In this document: positions 1-8,143 of the stretch, in pieces | Layout of the letters: every line of letters starts with the position of its first letter | How positions within the stretch are numbered: the first letter of the stretch is position 1 | NCBI RefSeq assembly: GCF_016649425.1 | Contig: NZ_JADRCR010000002.1 | Coordinates: forward strand, 258,575-322,574 | Direction of reading: 5' to 3' | DNA: 64,000 nucleotides | Origin: Limnobaculum allomyrinae | GTDB lineage: Bacteria; Pseudomonadota; Gammaproteobacteria; Enterobacterales; Enterobacteriaceae | Translations under genes and position numbers: made by a program | Notes under the pieces: model-generated | Told to the model about the DNA's origin: nothing | The model's database searches: none | What the model saw: only the letters and a program-made list of their open reading frames with translations

Positions 1-271
1 CAAATGGTGTAGGTATATAGGTAAATTCAGTGACGTAACAAATATGCCAGCGATTATCCTGTTTCCTTTCTAGCCTAATCTCAACAGGGCGGTAACCGCC
101 TGATTTTGCCGTATAGTCAGCATTGCTGTAATTGAGCGTAATGCTGAAGACCTTAGGGTGACATTCAATGGCGTTGGCCAACAGATTAATGAAAGGTTTA
201 AAAATTGGTAAATCACAGGTAATCGTTAAGTGTGGAACTCTTCTCTTTAGTCGTGTTAATTTTAATTTCAT
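1..271 (-). CDS. DUF2787-family protein, 3' part cut by window edge
   Basis: This is an open frame on the minus strand starting at ATG 271, with GAGAAG about 5 nt upstream, and running off the left edge after 90 codons. The translation begins MKLKLTRLKRR and contains NADYTAKSGGYRPVEIRLE followed by a W-H-I-C-Y-V-T-E-F motif. I recognise this pattern as the DUF2787 family, small proteins of unknown function common on genomic islands and integrative elements of gamma-proteobacteria. It sits just downstream of the integrase and in the same direction, which fits cargo of the element integrated at the tRNA. No function can be assigned. Confidence 0.7.
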   Translation of the reverse strand, partial: MKLKLTRLKRRVPHLTITCDLPIFKPFINLLANAIECHPKVFSITLNYSNADYTAKSGGYRPVEIRLERKQDNRWHICYVTEFTYIPTPF

Positions 272-304
272 AAATACTTCTCATTCGTATTTTTGTTCAT
301 GGAT

Positions 305-333
305 AAAAAAAGAGGCGGCACAGGCCACCTCTT
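305..333 (-). terminator. Rho-independent terminator of the integrase gene
   Basis: On the minus strand, AGAGG and CCTCT arms form an imperfect G+C-rich hairpin followed by a run of T. It lies 30 bp past the integrase stop codon. Confidence 0.6.
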
Positions 334-362
334 GGTTTAGATAAAATTTAGTGTTTAGTTAG

Positions 363-1613
363 TCAGGCCAATTTAGCAAATTCGAATGGGCTAGTTTCTT
401 TTTTTCGATTCTCATCCAAATAATCTGCCCACCACTGCACCATCAATCTCCGCTCATCTAAGTGCTCAGCCTTATGAATATATGCAGCACGAACCCCGTC
501 ACGCTCCTGATGGCTCATTTGTCGTTCAACACCATCCCTAGACCACAGCCCAGACTCAATTAATGCACTACAGGCCATGGTACGGAAGCCATGACCACAG
601 ACTTCTGTCTTGGTGTCATAGCCCATTACGCGTAAAGCCTTATTCACCGTATTTTCACTCATTGGTTTATTAGCGTTATGATCACCAATAAAGATAAGCT
701 CATGGTCACCGCTGATTTGGTGTATCTGTTTTAAGATCTCCATGGCCTGTCTACTTAGGGGAACAAGGTGAGTTGTTCTCATCTTAGAGCCTCTGTGTGA
801 GTGTTTAACACCTTCCAGTTCTTCTCGTTCTCCCGGTATTGTCCAAAGCGCTCGTTCAAAATCGATTTCTGACCAACGAGCAAAGCGCAGTTCACTGGAA
901 CGGATAAAGATGAGTAAGGTCAATTTCACTGCTAGGGTGGTTAGGTATCTTCCCTGGTAGTTATCCAGCCGGGTAAGTAGCTCTGGGATTCGTTCAAAAG
1001 GAAGGGCAGGGCGGTGGACTTTCTTGCCGGTAGCTATAGCGCCAGTTAAATCCTGCGCTGGGTTGTAGTCGATAATGCCGTTCTGTACGGCATAGCGCAT
1101 GATCGCCGTAGTACGCTGTTGTAAGCGTGCGGCGACCTCTAATCGACCAGATTGCTCGACTCGCTTTATAGGGACTAATAAATCGCAAGTTTTTAAATCT
1201 GCGATATGACGATCACCAATAGAAGGGAAAATCTCTAGCTCAAGGGTTCTAAGGATCCTTGCTCCATGAGCAGGTGACCATTTTTTATTGCTGCTATGCC
1301 AAGCTCTGGCTATTTCAGCAAAGGTATGAGCATTCGATTGTTCTATCTTGACGGCTTTTTTCTGTTCATTTGGATCGATGCCATTAGCAATTAATTTTTT
1401 TGCTTCATCACGTTTTTGCCTTGCCTCAGAAAATGATATTTCAGGGTAGACACCGAAAGCCAACGTTTTTTCTTTACCGTCAAAGTAATAACGCAGTCGC
1501 CAGTATTTTGAACCGTTTGGATGGACGAGAAGAATAAGCCCTCCGCCATCGGTAAGCTTATGGGCTTTTTCTGACGCCTTTGCTGTGCGTACTTTTACAT
1601 CGGTTAGAGCCAT
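363..1613 (-). CDS. P4-type tyrosine recombinase (island integrase)
   Basis: The 416-residue protein has the P4-integrase layout: an N-terminal DUF4102 arm-binding domain (about 1-90, starting MALTDVKVRTAK), a SAM-like core-binding domain (about 100-190) and a C-terminal catalytic domain. Catalytic signature residues are visible: Arg in SSELRFARW, the HGFR His-x-x-Arg box, His in MSHQERDG and the Tyr nucleophile in AAYIH. All required residues and a normal length are present, so the enzyme looks intact. The gene starts about 200 bp from the 3' end of tRNA-Leu(CAA) and reads away from it, the classical arrangement of an element integrated into the 3' end of a tRNA gene. The island therefore extends to the left, out of the window. 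Its exact family member cannot be named. Confidence 0.92.
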   Translation of the reverse strand: MALTDVKVRTAKASEKAHKLTDGGGLILLVHPNGSKYWRLRYYFDGKEKTLAFGVYPEISFSEARQKRDEAKKLIANGIDPNEQKKAVKIEQSNAHTFAEIARAWHSSNKKWSPAHGARILRTLELEIFPSIGDRHIADLKTCDLLVPIKRVEQSGRLEVAARLQQRTTAIMRYAVQNGIIDYNPAQDLTGAIATGKKVHRPALPFERIPELLTRLDNYQGRYLTTLAVKLTLLIFIRSSELRFARWSEIDFERALWTIPGEREELEGVKHSHRGSKMRTTHLVPLSRQAMEILKQIHQISGDHELIFIGDHNANKPMSENTVNKALRVMGYDTKTEVCGHGFRTMACSALIESGLWSRDGVERQMSHQERDGVRAAYIHKAEHLDERRLMVQWWADYLDENRKKETSPFEFAKLA

Positions 1614-1636
1614 AGTCCTTGCTCCTTTCTATTGTT

Positions 1637-1690
1637 TTTGCGGGTACATTATTTATCGAACCGGAATATACCCGCATTTGTACCCGCAAA
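1637..1690. repeat. Inverted and direct TACCCGC repeats upstream of int
   Basis: An 11-bp inverted repeat (TTTGCGGGTAC at 1637-1647, GTACCCGCAAA at 1680-1690) encloses a further TACCCGC at 1669-1675. The three heptamer copies lie between the integrase start and the tRNA, so they are candidate integrase arm sites or an operator for int control. This role is inferred from position only. Confidence 0.45.
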
Positions 1691-1774
1691 TAGAAGTTGA
1701 TGTGGGTTGAATCGAGTATACGTAAGTTGAGTGAAAAGGCACGGAAAGGCTTGCAGAACTGGGATTTCAGACAT

Positions 1775-1799
1775 AAAAAAAGACCTCAGTTGAGGTCTA
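1775..1799 (-). terminator. Terminator downstream of tRNA-Leu
   Basis: On the minus strand AGACCTCA and TGAGGTCT form an 8-bp perfect stem with a 2-nt gap, followed directly by seven T. It lies 13 bp beyond the tRNA 3' end, on the integrated-element side. Confidence 0.75.
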
Positions 1800-1811
1800 T
1801 TTACATTCTAA

Positions 1812-1898
1812 TGGTGCCTGAGGCCGGACTCGAACCGGCACACCCGAAGGCGGTTGATTTTGAATCAACTGCGTCTACCGATTTCGCCACTCAGGCAC
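1812..1898 (-). tRNA. leuX: tRNA-Leu (anticodon CAA), leuX-like
   Basis: The minus strand reads as an 87-nt class II tRNA: acceptor stem GTGCCTG pairing with CAGGCAC, discriminator A, encoded CCA, a leucine-type long variable arm, GGTTCGAGTCC in the T arm and the anticodon loop TTCAAAA with anticodon CAA. It decodes UUG. The body is close to E. coli leuX, a well-known integration hotspot, and here too an integrase gene lies directly beyond its 3' end. The 3' part of the gene is therefore the probable attachment site; the second att copy is outside the window. Confidence 0.95.
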
Positions 1899-2223
1899 TG
1901 AGCAGAATGCGGAAAACTTCGGCATTATACCTGTCAGACAACGCTGCGCAAGCGTTATCCCTTAAATTTCATCTAACTGGTTCTAAAATAGCCGATAAGT
2001 GATAGTTGGTGGCCTTGCGGCCACCGGATACTACTTTCGCAATCGTCATAGCGTCGCTGTTCTTTATTGCTGGTAACAAACAAAGAGACGTTAGCCATGT
2101 TGGTTGCTACATCGGTACTGCTTACTGCCAGGTGGCACACAGAGGTCTTCTGGTCCTCTGTGTGCCGTACAGTCTTTTTATCGCATCGGAACAATAAAGA
2201 GACTGAATCACTATCGTTGAGGC
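1899..2223. other. Intergenic region with one strong hairpin
   Basis: I see no credible gene here. It holds the tRNA promoter and a perfect 12-bp inverted repeat, GGCACACAGAGG (2134-2145) and CCTCTGTGTGCC (2155-2166), with a 9-nt loop and a T-rich tract about 7 nt downstream on the plus strand. The hairpin could end an unrecognised plus-strand small RNA, or transcription from either flank. Confidence 0.4.
1924..1951 (-). promoter_or_regulatory. Promoter of tRNA-Leu
   Basis: On the minus strand a TATAAT -10 box (1924-1929) is preceded by TTGCGC (1946-1951) with a 16-bp spacer and followed by a G+C-rich discriminator. The start would lie about 20 nt before the mature tRNA. Confidence 0.7.
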
Positions 2224-2640
2224 TTACAGCGCCGCATTCAGGCGCGTTTTCATCTCATCGACAAAGTTTTCGGGTAATGGACGTATTACGCCCTGGCGCA
2301 GCGGCTGACACCATGCCGGTTCAGGAAAGTGGCTGTCGTCTTCATTGCGCGGAATGATATGCCAGTGCAGATGCGGCAGGCCGGTACCCAGGCTGGCGAC
2401 ATTCATTTTTTTTGGGCTGAGTAACTGGCGAATGTTTTTCTCCACTTCAGCCACTACCTGCATAATGCGGTTGCGCTGCTGCGGGTCTAAATCGCTTAAT
2501 TCAGCCAGATGTTCATTCCACACGACCCGGCACCAGCCGGTAAAATCGGTCTGTTCTACAAACAGTACTCGGCACTGGTCATCGTGCCACAGCACATACT
2601 CATTTTCAGGATGGCAATAGCCACAAGATGCATTGCTCAT
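2224..2640 (-). CDS. HIT-family nucleotide hydrolase/transferase
   Basis: The 138-residue protein carries the histidine triad H90-L-H92-W-H94-I-I, followed by P, which binds the alpha-phosphate in HIT proteins; the middle or last His is the usual nucleophile. HIT enzymes act on dinucleoside polyphosphates, AMP conjugates and related nucleotides in the cytoplasm; the substrate here is unknown. The N-terminus has a CGYC motif (residues 6-9), which might bind a metal. It is distinct from E. coli HinT, which has a different N-terminus. The gene is monocistronic, read from right to left, with a 114-bp gap to the LacI-type regulator gene upstream. Confidence 0.85.
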   Translation of the reverse strand: MSNASCGYCHPENEYVLWHDDQCRVLFVEQTDFTGWCRVVWNEHLAELSDLDPQQRNRIMQVVAEVEKNIRQLLSPKKMNVASLGTGLPHLHWHIIPRNEDDSHFPEPAWCQPLRQGVIRPLPENFVDEMKTRLNAAL

Positions 2641-2754
2641 AACGGCTCCATGGTAAATTCAGGTCATAGTTACCCCGGCAGATAATTCATGCTTATCAGC
2701 CTGGTACAGTATTTATTGGTCTTTGTGCCGCGAAAAACGCAGGCGCTGCGTTAT

Positions 2755-3804
2755 TTATCCGGGGCGTTTAATTACGGAATCTCTAACCACCAGCGTTGGT
2801 GTAAATAAAAACTCTTCAGCATTGATATGAGGAGAATTCAGCCGGCTGATTAGCCGTTCTACCATAATGGTTGCCATATCCGCCAGCGGTGGGGCCACTG
2901 ACGTCAGAGCCGGCGTGATTAATCCCGACAGTGAGATATTATCGATACCCACAATAGAGATATCTTCCGGAACCCGAATTCCCTTACTACGCAGGCCGGC
3001 AATCAGGCCAATAGCCAGCACGTCGTTAATCGCGACAATACCATCCGGCTTAAGCGGTAATTCACCGATCGTTGCCGCCAGCTGGTTTCCCAGCTCAACC
3101 ATCTCGGTATCACCGTAAGCTTTGGTGGCTTTGCCCTCAATGACCCGGGCGTGGGTTTTCATTCCCTTTTCGGCAGCCAGTGCCAGAAAGCCTTCTATCT
3201 TATGGCAACGGCTGATGGTGCGGGTGGTTTCGGTGACAAAGGCGATTTCACGGCAACCCTGATCGATCAGGTACTGAGCGGCAATGCGCCCGGCTTGCCG
3301 GTTATCCATTGAGACGCTGTCATACAGAATCTGGTTAGACTCCGCATCGGTTACCGAACTTCCGTCATAGTTCACCATCACCAGACCGTTTTCTGCCGCT
3401 TCGGAAAAGTGGCTTTTTTCGATAGAGCTGGAAACCACAATAACGCCACGTACGCCGTGGGACATTAAATCGGTGAGAAAAGCCTGTTCTTCGTCCTCTT
3501 CCCGATAGGTATTTCCCAACAGCACCCGATAGCCATGATTGTTTTTGGCCGCCAGATCCACTTCCCGCGCCAGTGCTGCAAAGCTGGGGTTAACGATAGA
3601 AGGAACCAGTAGCCCAATCATTTTGGCATGCCCGGTTTTTAACTGCTGGGCTGCCCGATTCGGGTGATAGTTCAGTTCCAGCATGGCGTTTTCGATGCGC
3701 ACCAGCGTTTCCTGACGCATCTGATCGGTTCGCCCGTTAAGAACATTGGAGACCGAACTGACCGATACGCCTGCACGACTTGCTACATCACGAATATTTG
3801 CCAT
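2755..3804 (-). CDS. LacI-family transcriptional regulator
   Basis: The 349-residue protein has an N-terminal LacI helix-turn-helix (NIRDVASRAGVSVSSVSNVL, residues 3-22), a hinge helix region ending near residue 58 (PNRAAQQL), and a periplasmic-binding-protein-like effector domain (about 60-345). It follows the dctP-dctQM-SDR genes on the same strand, 115 bp after the SDR stop, so it is the likely local regulator and may have its own promoter. Its effector would be the TRAP substrate or a metabolite of it, probably an acid sugar or similar; that is inference. An inverted repeat upstream of dctP (7935-7963) is its best candidate operator. Confidence 0.88.
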   Translation of the reverse strand: MANIRDVASRAGVSVSSVSNVLNGRTDQMRQETLVRIENAMLELNYHPNRAAQQLKTGHAKMIGLLVPSIVNPSFAALAREVDLAAKNNHGYRVLLGNTYREEDEEQAFLTDLMSHGVRGVIVVSSSIEKSHFSEAAENGLVMVNYDGSSVTDAESNQILYDSVSMDNRQAGRIAAQYLIDQGCREIAFVTETTRTISRCHKIEGFLALAAEKGMKTHARVIEGKATKAYGDTEMVELGNQLAATIGELPLKPDGIVAINDVLAIGLIAGLRSKGIRVPEDISIVGIDNISLSGLITPALTSVAPPLADMATIMVERLISRLNSPHINAEEFLFTPTLVVRDSVIKRPG

Positions 3805-3919
3805 GTTATTCCCTGCTGCTGGTTTATTTTTATCAATGATTCTAAAGGTTTTTTATCCGTAAGCGATATCTATTTACGACAGCACGGTTCACTGGGCCCG
3901 CTATCGCAAATCGCAAGGC

Positions 3920-4693
3920 TTATGGTGCCATCTGGCCGCCGTTTACATCCACAATCTGTCCGGTGATATAACCACTGAAGGCATGGGTCGCCAGAAACAG
4001 ATAGGTCGGCGCCACTTCCTCAATAGTGCCAAAACGGCCCATGGCAATAGAGTTACGCATATTAGTTAGTACTTCCTCACTTTTACCGTGATGGAAAGCG
4101 GTATCAATGCTGCCTGGTGAGACAATGTTGAAGCGAATATTGTCTTTGGTAAATTCTTTCACCCAGTTGCGATGAATATTATGAACCCAGGCTTTGGCGC
4201 TGCCGTAAATACCTGCGCCGATACCGGCACCGTCGCGTCCGGCAATGGAACCGGTGCTGAGTACGGCGGTTGTCAGGCCGGTCTCTTTGGCGGCATCCCG
4301 TAAATGCGGGATAGAATATTTAGTGACCATCAGTACCGAACGAACGTTCAGATCCATAACGTGGTCGTAAAACGCATCGTCAATATTCTCCAGATTACTG
4401 CGACCACCCAGACCACCGGCGTTGTTAATCAGCACGTCCATACCACCAAACTGCGTGATAAAATCGCTCACCAGTTTTTCGCAATGGTCGCTTTTCGTCA
4501 GATCCGCAGGGAAGAGTGAATACTCACCCGGTAGTTCATCCAGTTCCGCCAGCGTTTTGGCATCGTCAATACGGCTCAGGCCGTTAATGCCGACTTTGGC
4601 ACCATAGCGTAAAAACAGTTTGGCGGTTGCCAGTCCGATACCTGCGGTAGAACCGGTGATCAGAACGCGTTTTCCTTTTAATTCTCTTAACAT
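3920..4693 (-). CDS. SDR-family NAD(P)-dependent dehydrogenase
   Basis: The 257-residue classical short-chain dehydrogenase has the cofactor motif TGSTAGIG (13-20), the NNAG motif (90-93), a catalytic Ser in STGS (146-149), and Y163-x-x-x-K167. The C-terminus has the usual GQIVDVNGG. It is a cytoplasmic oxidoreductase, acting on an alcohol or keto group of a small substrate. Position between the TRAP genes and the LacI regulator suggests it performs the first oxidation or reduction of the imported compound, as in gluconate- or uronate-type pathways. The exact substrate cannot be read from sequence. It lies 77 bp after dctQM and probably belongs to the same transcript. Confidence 0.88.
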   Translation of the reverse strand: MLRELKGKRVLITGSTAGIGLATAKLFLRYGAKVGINGLSRIDDAKTLAELDELPGEYSLFPADLTKSDHCEKLVSDFITQFGGMDVLINNAGGLGGRSNLENIDDAFYDHVMDLNVRSVLMVTKYSIPHLRDAAKETGLTTAVLSTGSIAGRDGAGIGAGIYGSAKAWVHNIHRNWVKEFTKDNIRFNIVSPGSIDTAFHHGKSEEVLTNMRNSIAMGRFGTIEEVAPTYLFLATHAFSGYITGQIVDVNGGQMAP

Positions 4694-4770
4694 AATAAAC
4701 CTCGGTTGTTTTTAATGATTAATTTATTGTTTATACGTCCGGCAATATCGGGTATTGCCGCAAATGACTG

Positions 4771-6675
4771 TTAATAACCCATCAGTCTTGGCAACCAAAC
4801 TGTAATCGTTGGCACCATGGCCACCACGATGATCCCGACCATAACGACCGCCAGATATTTCAGCATCGGGCGAATGACGTTTTTCATCTCTACGCCGCAA
4901 ATGGCGCAGGTGGTGTAGAGTCCGAGCCCGATGGGGGGTGAAAACAGGCCAAAGCCCATCGCCAGCACCATCACAATGCCGAAGTGCAGTGGGTCGAAGC
5001 CCAGTTGAACCGCAATCGGTACCAGAATCGGTGCGAAGATAATCAGCGCCGGAGCACCTTCCAGTACCGCACCGAAGATAATCAGAATCACGATAGTCAG
5101 TATCAGGAACAGCCAGGCACCGTGGCTAAAGCCGATGGCCACCAGTGCGTCAGCAATCATTTGCGGAATCATCTGGATAGTCAGGGCATAGGAGAGGCTG
5201 GTGGCACAGGCCACGATAAACAGCAGCACACCGGACATCGCCGCGATATCCACAAACAGTTTTACCGTCGCTTTTAACGTCAGTTCACCAAAGGCCAGAC
5301 GACCAACCACCAGAGCGTATACCACGGCGAAAGCGGAGATCTCAGTGGAAGTAGCAATACCGGCAACCACGCCGCGGCCAATCATCAGAATCATAATCAG
5401 GCCAACCGCCGCGCCCAGCAGCAGTTGCTTGCGTGGGCGTAGGATCGGATAGGCGTCGGAGATACTGATACGTTTGCCAAAGAAGTTAGCGGCAATCAGT
5501 AACAGCACCAGCAGACAGGCCGCAGGTACCAGACCGGCGATAAACAGCGCGCCAATGGAGATGTTGGCGACAAAGCCTAATACAATCAGGTTAACGCAAG
5601 GTGGGATGGTTTCCGCCATCATGGCCGAGGCAGCAAATACGCCGGCGGCTTCTTCACTGTCCTGCTTGGCTCGACGTACTGCCGGCATTAATACCCCGCC
5701 CACGGCGGCAACGTCTGCCAGTTTGGAGCCGGAAATACCGGAGAAGAATGCCATAGCCAGCACGGTGGTCATATTCAGACCACCGCGGAATTTACCCATA
5801 CCGCGTACAATCAGTTCAACCAGTCGGGTGGACATACCGTTGACTTCCATCGCGGCACCGGCCAACAGGAAGAATGGAATTGCCAGCAACACAAAGTGGT
5901 CAACACCGGCAGCAACCTGCTGAGAGAAGAAGACAAACGGTAGCGATGGGTCACAAATAAAGAACACCATGGCTGACATGCCGAGCGTAAAGGCAATGGG
6001 CACACCGGCCAGAATACCCAACACAAAGCAGGAGAGCATTAATACCGCTGCCGCAGAGGAAGGGTCATCCATAAATGACAGTTTGGCATAGCCAATGGCG
6101 ACTAATATTGCGATAGCCACGGCGCTCAGCATCACTACTCTTAGTCTTTCACGCAGGGCGTGTTCCAGTGCGGCAACCACCATCACGACTGAACCAATAA
6201 ATACCGGAATGACGTAGATAACCTGTGGCAGGCCGGTTTCTGTGGTTTGCAGTCGGGCGGCCTGAACCAGATCGTAACTTGAAATCACCAGACCGATAGA
6301 AACCATAAACAGTATCCAACGGCTGGCGTGTACCACATAAGGGCGAACGTGCGGCGGCAGGAAGCGTAAAAACAGGTCTACGCCAATATGGCCTCCGCGA
6401 CCGGTAGAGGTGGCGACACCAAAGAATACCAGTGCAATCATTAACGCTCTGGCGACCTCTTCAGCCCAGTGCAGCGGTGAGTGCAGGGCATAGCGCCAGA
6501 TAACGGAAGCGAATACCACCACCACGTTAATAAACAGCACCAAGGCGCCCGCACCGGCGGTAATTTTGGTAAGGAATCGACTCAGGCTGCTGAGAATCAT
6601 AATATCTCTCGGGCCTGGTACCGGCGTAGTTTCCGCCGTGCCGATCTCATTTTCGATAAGAGAGGAGTCTGACAT
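4771..6675 (-). CDS. TRAP transporter, fused DctQ-DctM permease
   Basis: The 634-residue polytopic membrane protein fuses both TRAP permease subunits. Residues about 30-180 form the small DctQ part, with the typical W-RY-x(n)-WAEE-x-AR motif (ALHSPLHWAEEVAR). Residues about 200-634 are the large DctM part with some 12 transmembrane segments and conserved PP-x-G-x-G motifs near the end (SPPIGLGLY). TRAP transporters use a sodium gradient and a periplasmic binding protein to import organic acids; the fusion is a known natural arrangement, not a sequencing artefact. The binding protein gene lies 113 bp upstream and the SDR gene downstream. The start is the first Met; no second Met clearly fits better. 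Confidence 0.93.
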   Translation of the reverse strand: MSDSSLIENEIGTAETTPVPGPRDIMILSSLSRFLTKITAGAGALVLFINVVVVFASVIWRYALHSPLHWAEEVARALMIALVFFGVATSTGRGGHIGVDLFLRFLPPHVRPYVVHASRWILFMVSIGLVISSYDLVQAARLQTTETGLPQVIYVIPVFIGSVVMVVAALEHALRERLRVVMLSAVAIAILVAIGYAKLSFMDDPSSAAAVLMLSCFVLGILAGVPIAFTLGMSAMVFFICDPSLPFVFFSQQVAAGVDHFVLLAIPFFLLAGAAMEVNGMSTRLVELIVRGMGKFRGGLNMTTVLAMAFFSGISGSKLADVAAVGGVLMPAVRRAKQDSEEAAGVFAASAMMAETIPPCVNLIVLGFVANISIGALFIAGLVPAACLLVLLLIAANFFGKRISISDAYPILRPRKQLLLGAAVGLIMILMIGRGVVAGIATSTEISAFAVVYALVVGRLAFGELTLKATVKLFVDIAAMSGVLLFIVACATSLSYALTIQMIPQMIADALVAIGFSHGAWLFLILTIVILIIFGAVLEGAPALIIFAPILVPIAVQLGFDPLHFGIVMVLAMGFGLFSPPIGLGLYTTCAICGVEMKNVIRPMLKYLAVVMVGIIVVAMVPTITVWLPRLMGY

Positions 6676-6788
6676 AATGTACCTCTGTCGGTGGTCAATC
6701 CGTGAAATAACGGCGCAGGGATCCCGGAGCGATAGAGTGGAGTCTCTCTGCGCCCGGCTGTTATTTCTGGAATAACCTTTCTAATTAA

Positions 6789-7826
6789 TTAGTTATTTTC
6801 AGCGCTGGTAATTTCATCAACGATAGGTTTGATATCCGGATATTTGGTAATAAATTCATTCCATACCGGCTGAACCTGTTGTTTGAAATAGTCCCGGTCA
6901 GTGGCTTTAAACACCACGCCTTTTTTCTCCAGCTCGACAATGGCATTTTTTTCCATCGATTGTGATTGCTGACGCTCATAGTTGGTGGCTTCGGTAGCTG
7001 CTGCCAGTACGTCGGCGCGCAGGTTTTCCGGAATGCGTTCAAATGAGGCTTTATTCATGGCAATCAGCACCGGGTTGTAAATGTGCTGGGTGAGGGTGGC
7101 ATTTTGGGCAATTTCATAATATTTGCTGGCGAACACCGTAGCAGCATCGTGCTCAACGCCGTCAATGACGCCCATTTGCAGGCCGGAATAGACTTCACCA
7201 CCGGGCATCGGAATGGCAACCGTTCCCATACTGTTCAGGGTGGCAATAAAGTTAGGCACCGGTAATACGCGAACTTTTAAGTTTTTCAGATCGTCCGGGC
7301 TATCCACCACTTTCTTGGTGTAGATGTTGCGAGCCCCCAGACTATAGCCATAGCCCAGTACCATGACGTTCGCTTTTTGCATCATCATATCGGACAACTG
7401 TTTGCCGGGTTTGCCATCCAGCGCTCGGCCAACGTGCTCGTAGTCTTTAAACAGATAGCCTAAGTCGAGTACGCCGACTTCAGGCACCAGCGTAGCCCAA
7501 ATGGAGCTGCCGGAAATCATCATATTGATGGCGCCAATACGCACTTGCTGAGTCGCGTCGGCCTCTTTGCCTAACATGCCGTTAGGGAAGTAATTCAGTT
7601 TGATTTTGCCTTTTAGATTCTCATTGGCTTCCAGATTGCTCTGGAAACGCTGAAACCAAACGTAGTGAGCTGAGTTTTCGTCAGCGGGCAATGAGGAATA
7701 AACGCGAAACGAGACGGTGGGCGCGGCATTCGCCAGGCTGCTAATGGCTAATCCAGCCATCATGGTTAAGCCCATACAGGTACACACTAAAGTCTTTCGT
7801 AAAGAATGCTGAATCTTGTCGCTCAT
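6789..7826 (-). CDS. TRAP transporter periplasmic solute-binding protein (DctP family)
   Basis: The 345-residue protein starts with a basic n-region, a hydrophobic core and an A-N-A-A cleavage site near residue 35, so it is exported. The mature part has the DctP fold, with the conserved block LKVRVLPVPNF..., whose Arg normally salt-bridges the substrate carboxylate, followed by PMPGGEVYSGLQMGVIDGVE. The Arg suggests a carboxylate or other acid ligand, although sulfonate-binding DctP proteins exist. It is the first gene of the dctP-dctQM-SDR set and has a 300-bp upstream region with an inverted repeat that could be the regulator's operator. The ligand is not known. Confidence 0.93.
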   Translation of the reverse strand: MSDKIQHSLRKTLVCTCMGLTMMAGLAISSLANAAPTVSFRVYSSLPADENSAHYVWFQRFQSNLEANENLKGKIKLNYFPNGMLGKEADATQQVRIGAINMMISGSSIWATLVPEVGVLDLGYLFKDYEHVGRALDGKPGKQLSDMMMQKANVMVLGYGYSLGARNIYTKKVVDSPDDLKNLKVRVLPVPNFIATLNSMGTVAIPMPGGEVYSGLQMGVIDGVEHDAATVFASKYYEIAQNATLTQHIYNPVLIAMNKASFERIPENLRADVLAAATEATNYERQQSQSMEKNAIVELEKKGVVFKATDRDYFKQQVQPVWNEFITKYPDIKPIVDEITSAENN

Positions 7827-8143
7827 GATTATTTTCCTATAGTCTTCACGCTATTGATTTTTAAGTAATAAAGTCCTTTCCGGTAGGGCGGATACCATCA
7901 GACTTTATTCTTTAAAGCATTGTTCATTTTTTCTTCTGTAACGTTTTAGTGAACCGTTACAGAAAACATATAGAGAGAGGAAAAACAATTCAACCATTAT
8001 TCGAGAAATTGGCTATTAAATAGCTAAAGTGTGATTTGAATCGATAAATCTTTGGGGGAAATGGGAGAGAAAGGTCAGGCTTTGGAGCGGTATAAATGAT
8101 TGCCCCCGGATAAACTATCCGGGGGCAATGGCCGAGTAATCAA
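7827..8143. promoter_or_regulatory. dctP upstream region with candidate operator
   Basis: No gene is seen in these 317 bp. A perfect 9-bp inverted repeat, TCTGTAACG (7935-7943) and CGTTACAGA (7955-7963), spaced by 11 bp, contains the AACG/CGTT cores typical of LacI-family operators. A weak CRP-like TGTGA-N6-TCGAT is at 8030-8045. The right end holds the csqR terminator. Confidence 0.45.
8099..8129 (-). terminator. Hairpin terminator downstream of csqR
   Basis: A perfect 14-bp stem, ATTGCCCCCGGATA with TATCCGGGGGCAAT and a 3-nt loop, lies 15 bp beyond the csqR stop. The T tract on the minus side is poor, so termination may be helped by other factors. Confidence 0.6.

Noticed and set aside
1697-2357. 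Several frames over tRNA-Leu and the next 450 bp
   Set aside because: One reads antisense through the tRNA; the others are short, overlap on both strands and have no recognisable domain or good start site.
4771-6675. DctQ-DctM fusion as a frame error
   Set aside because: Fused TRAP permeases are a known natural type, and the linker reads through as normal protein.
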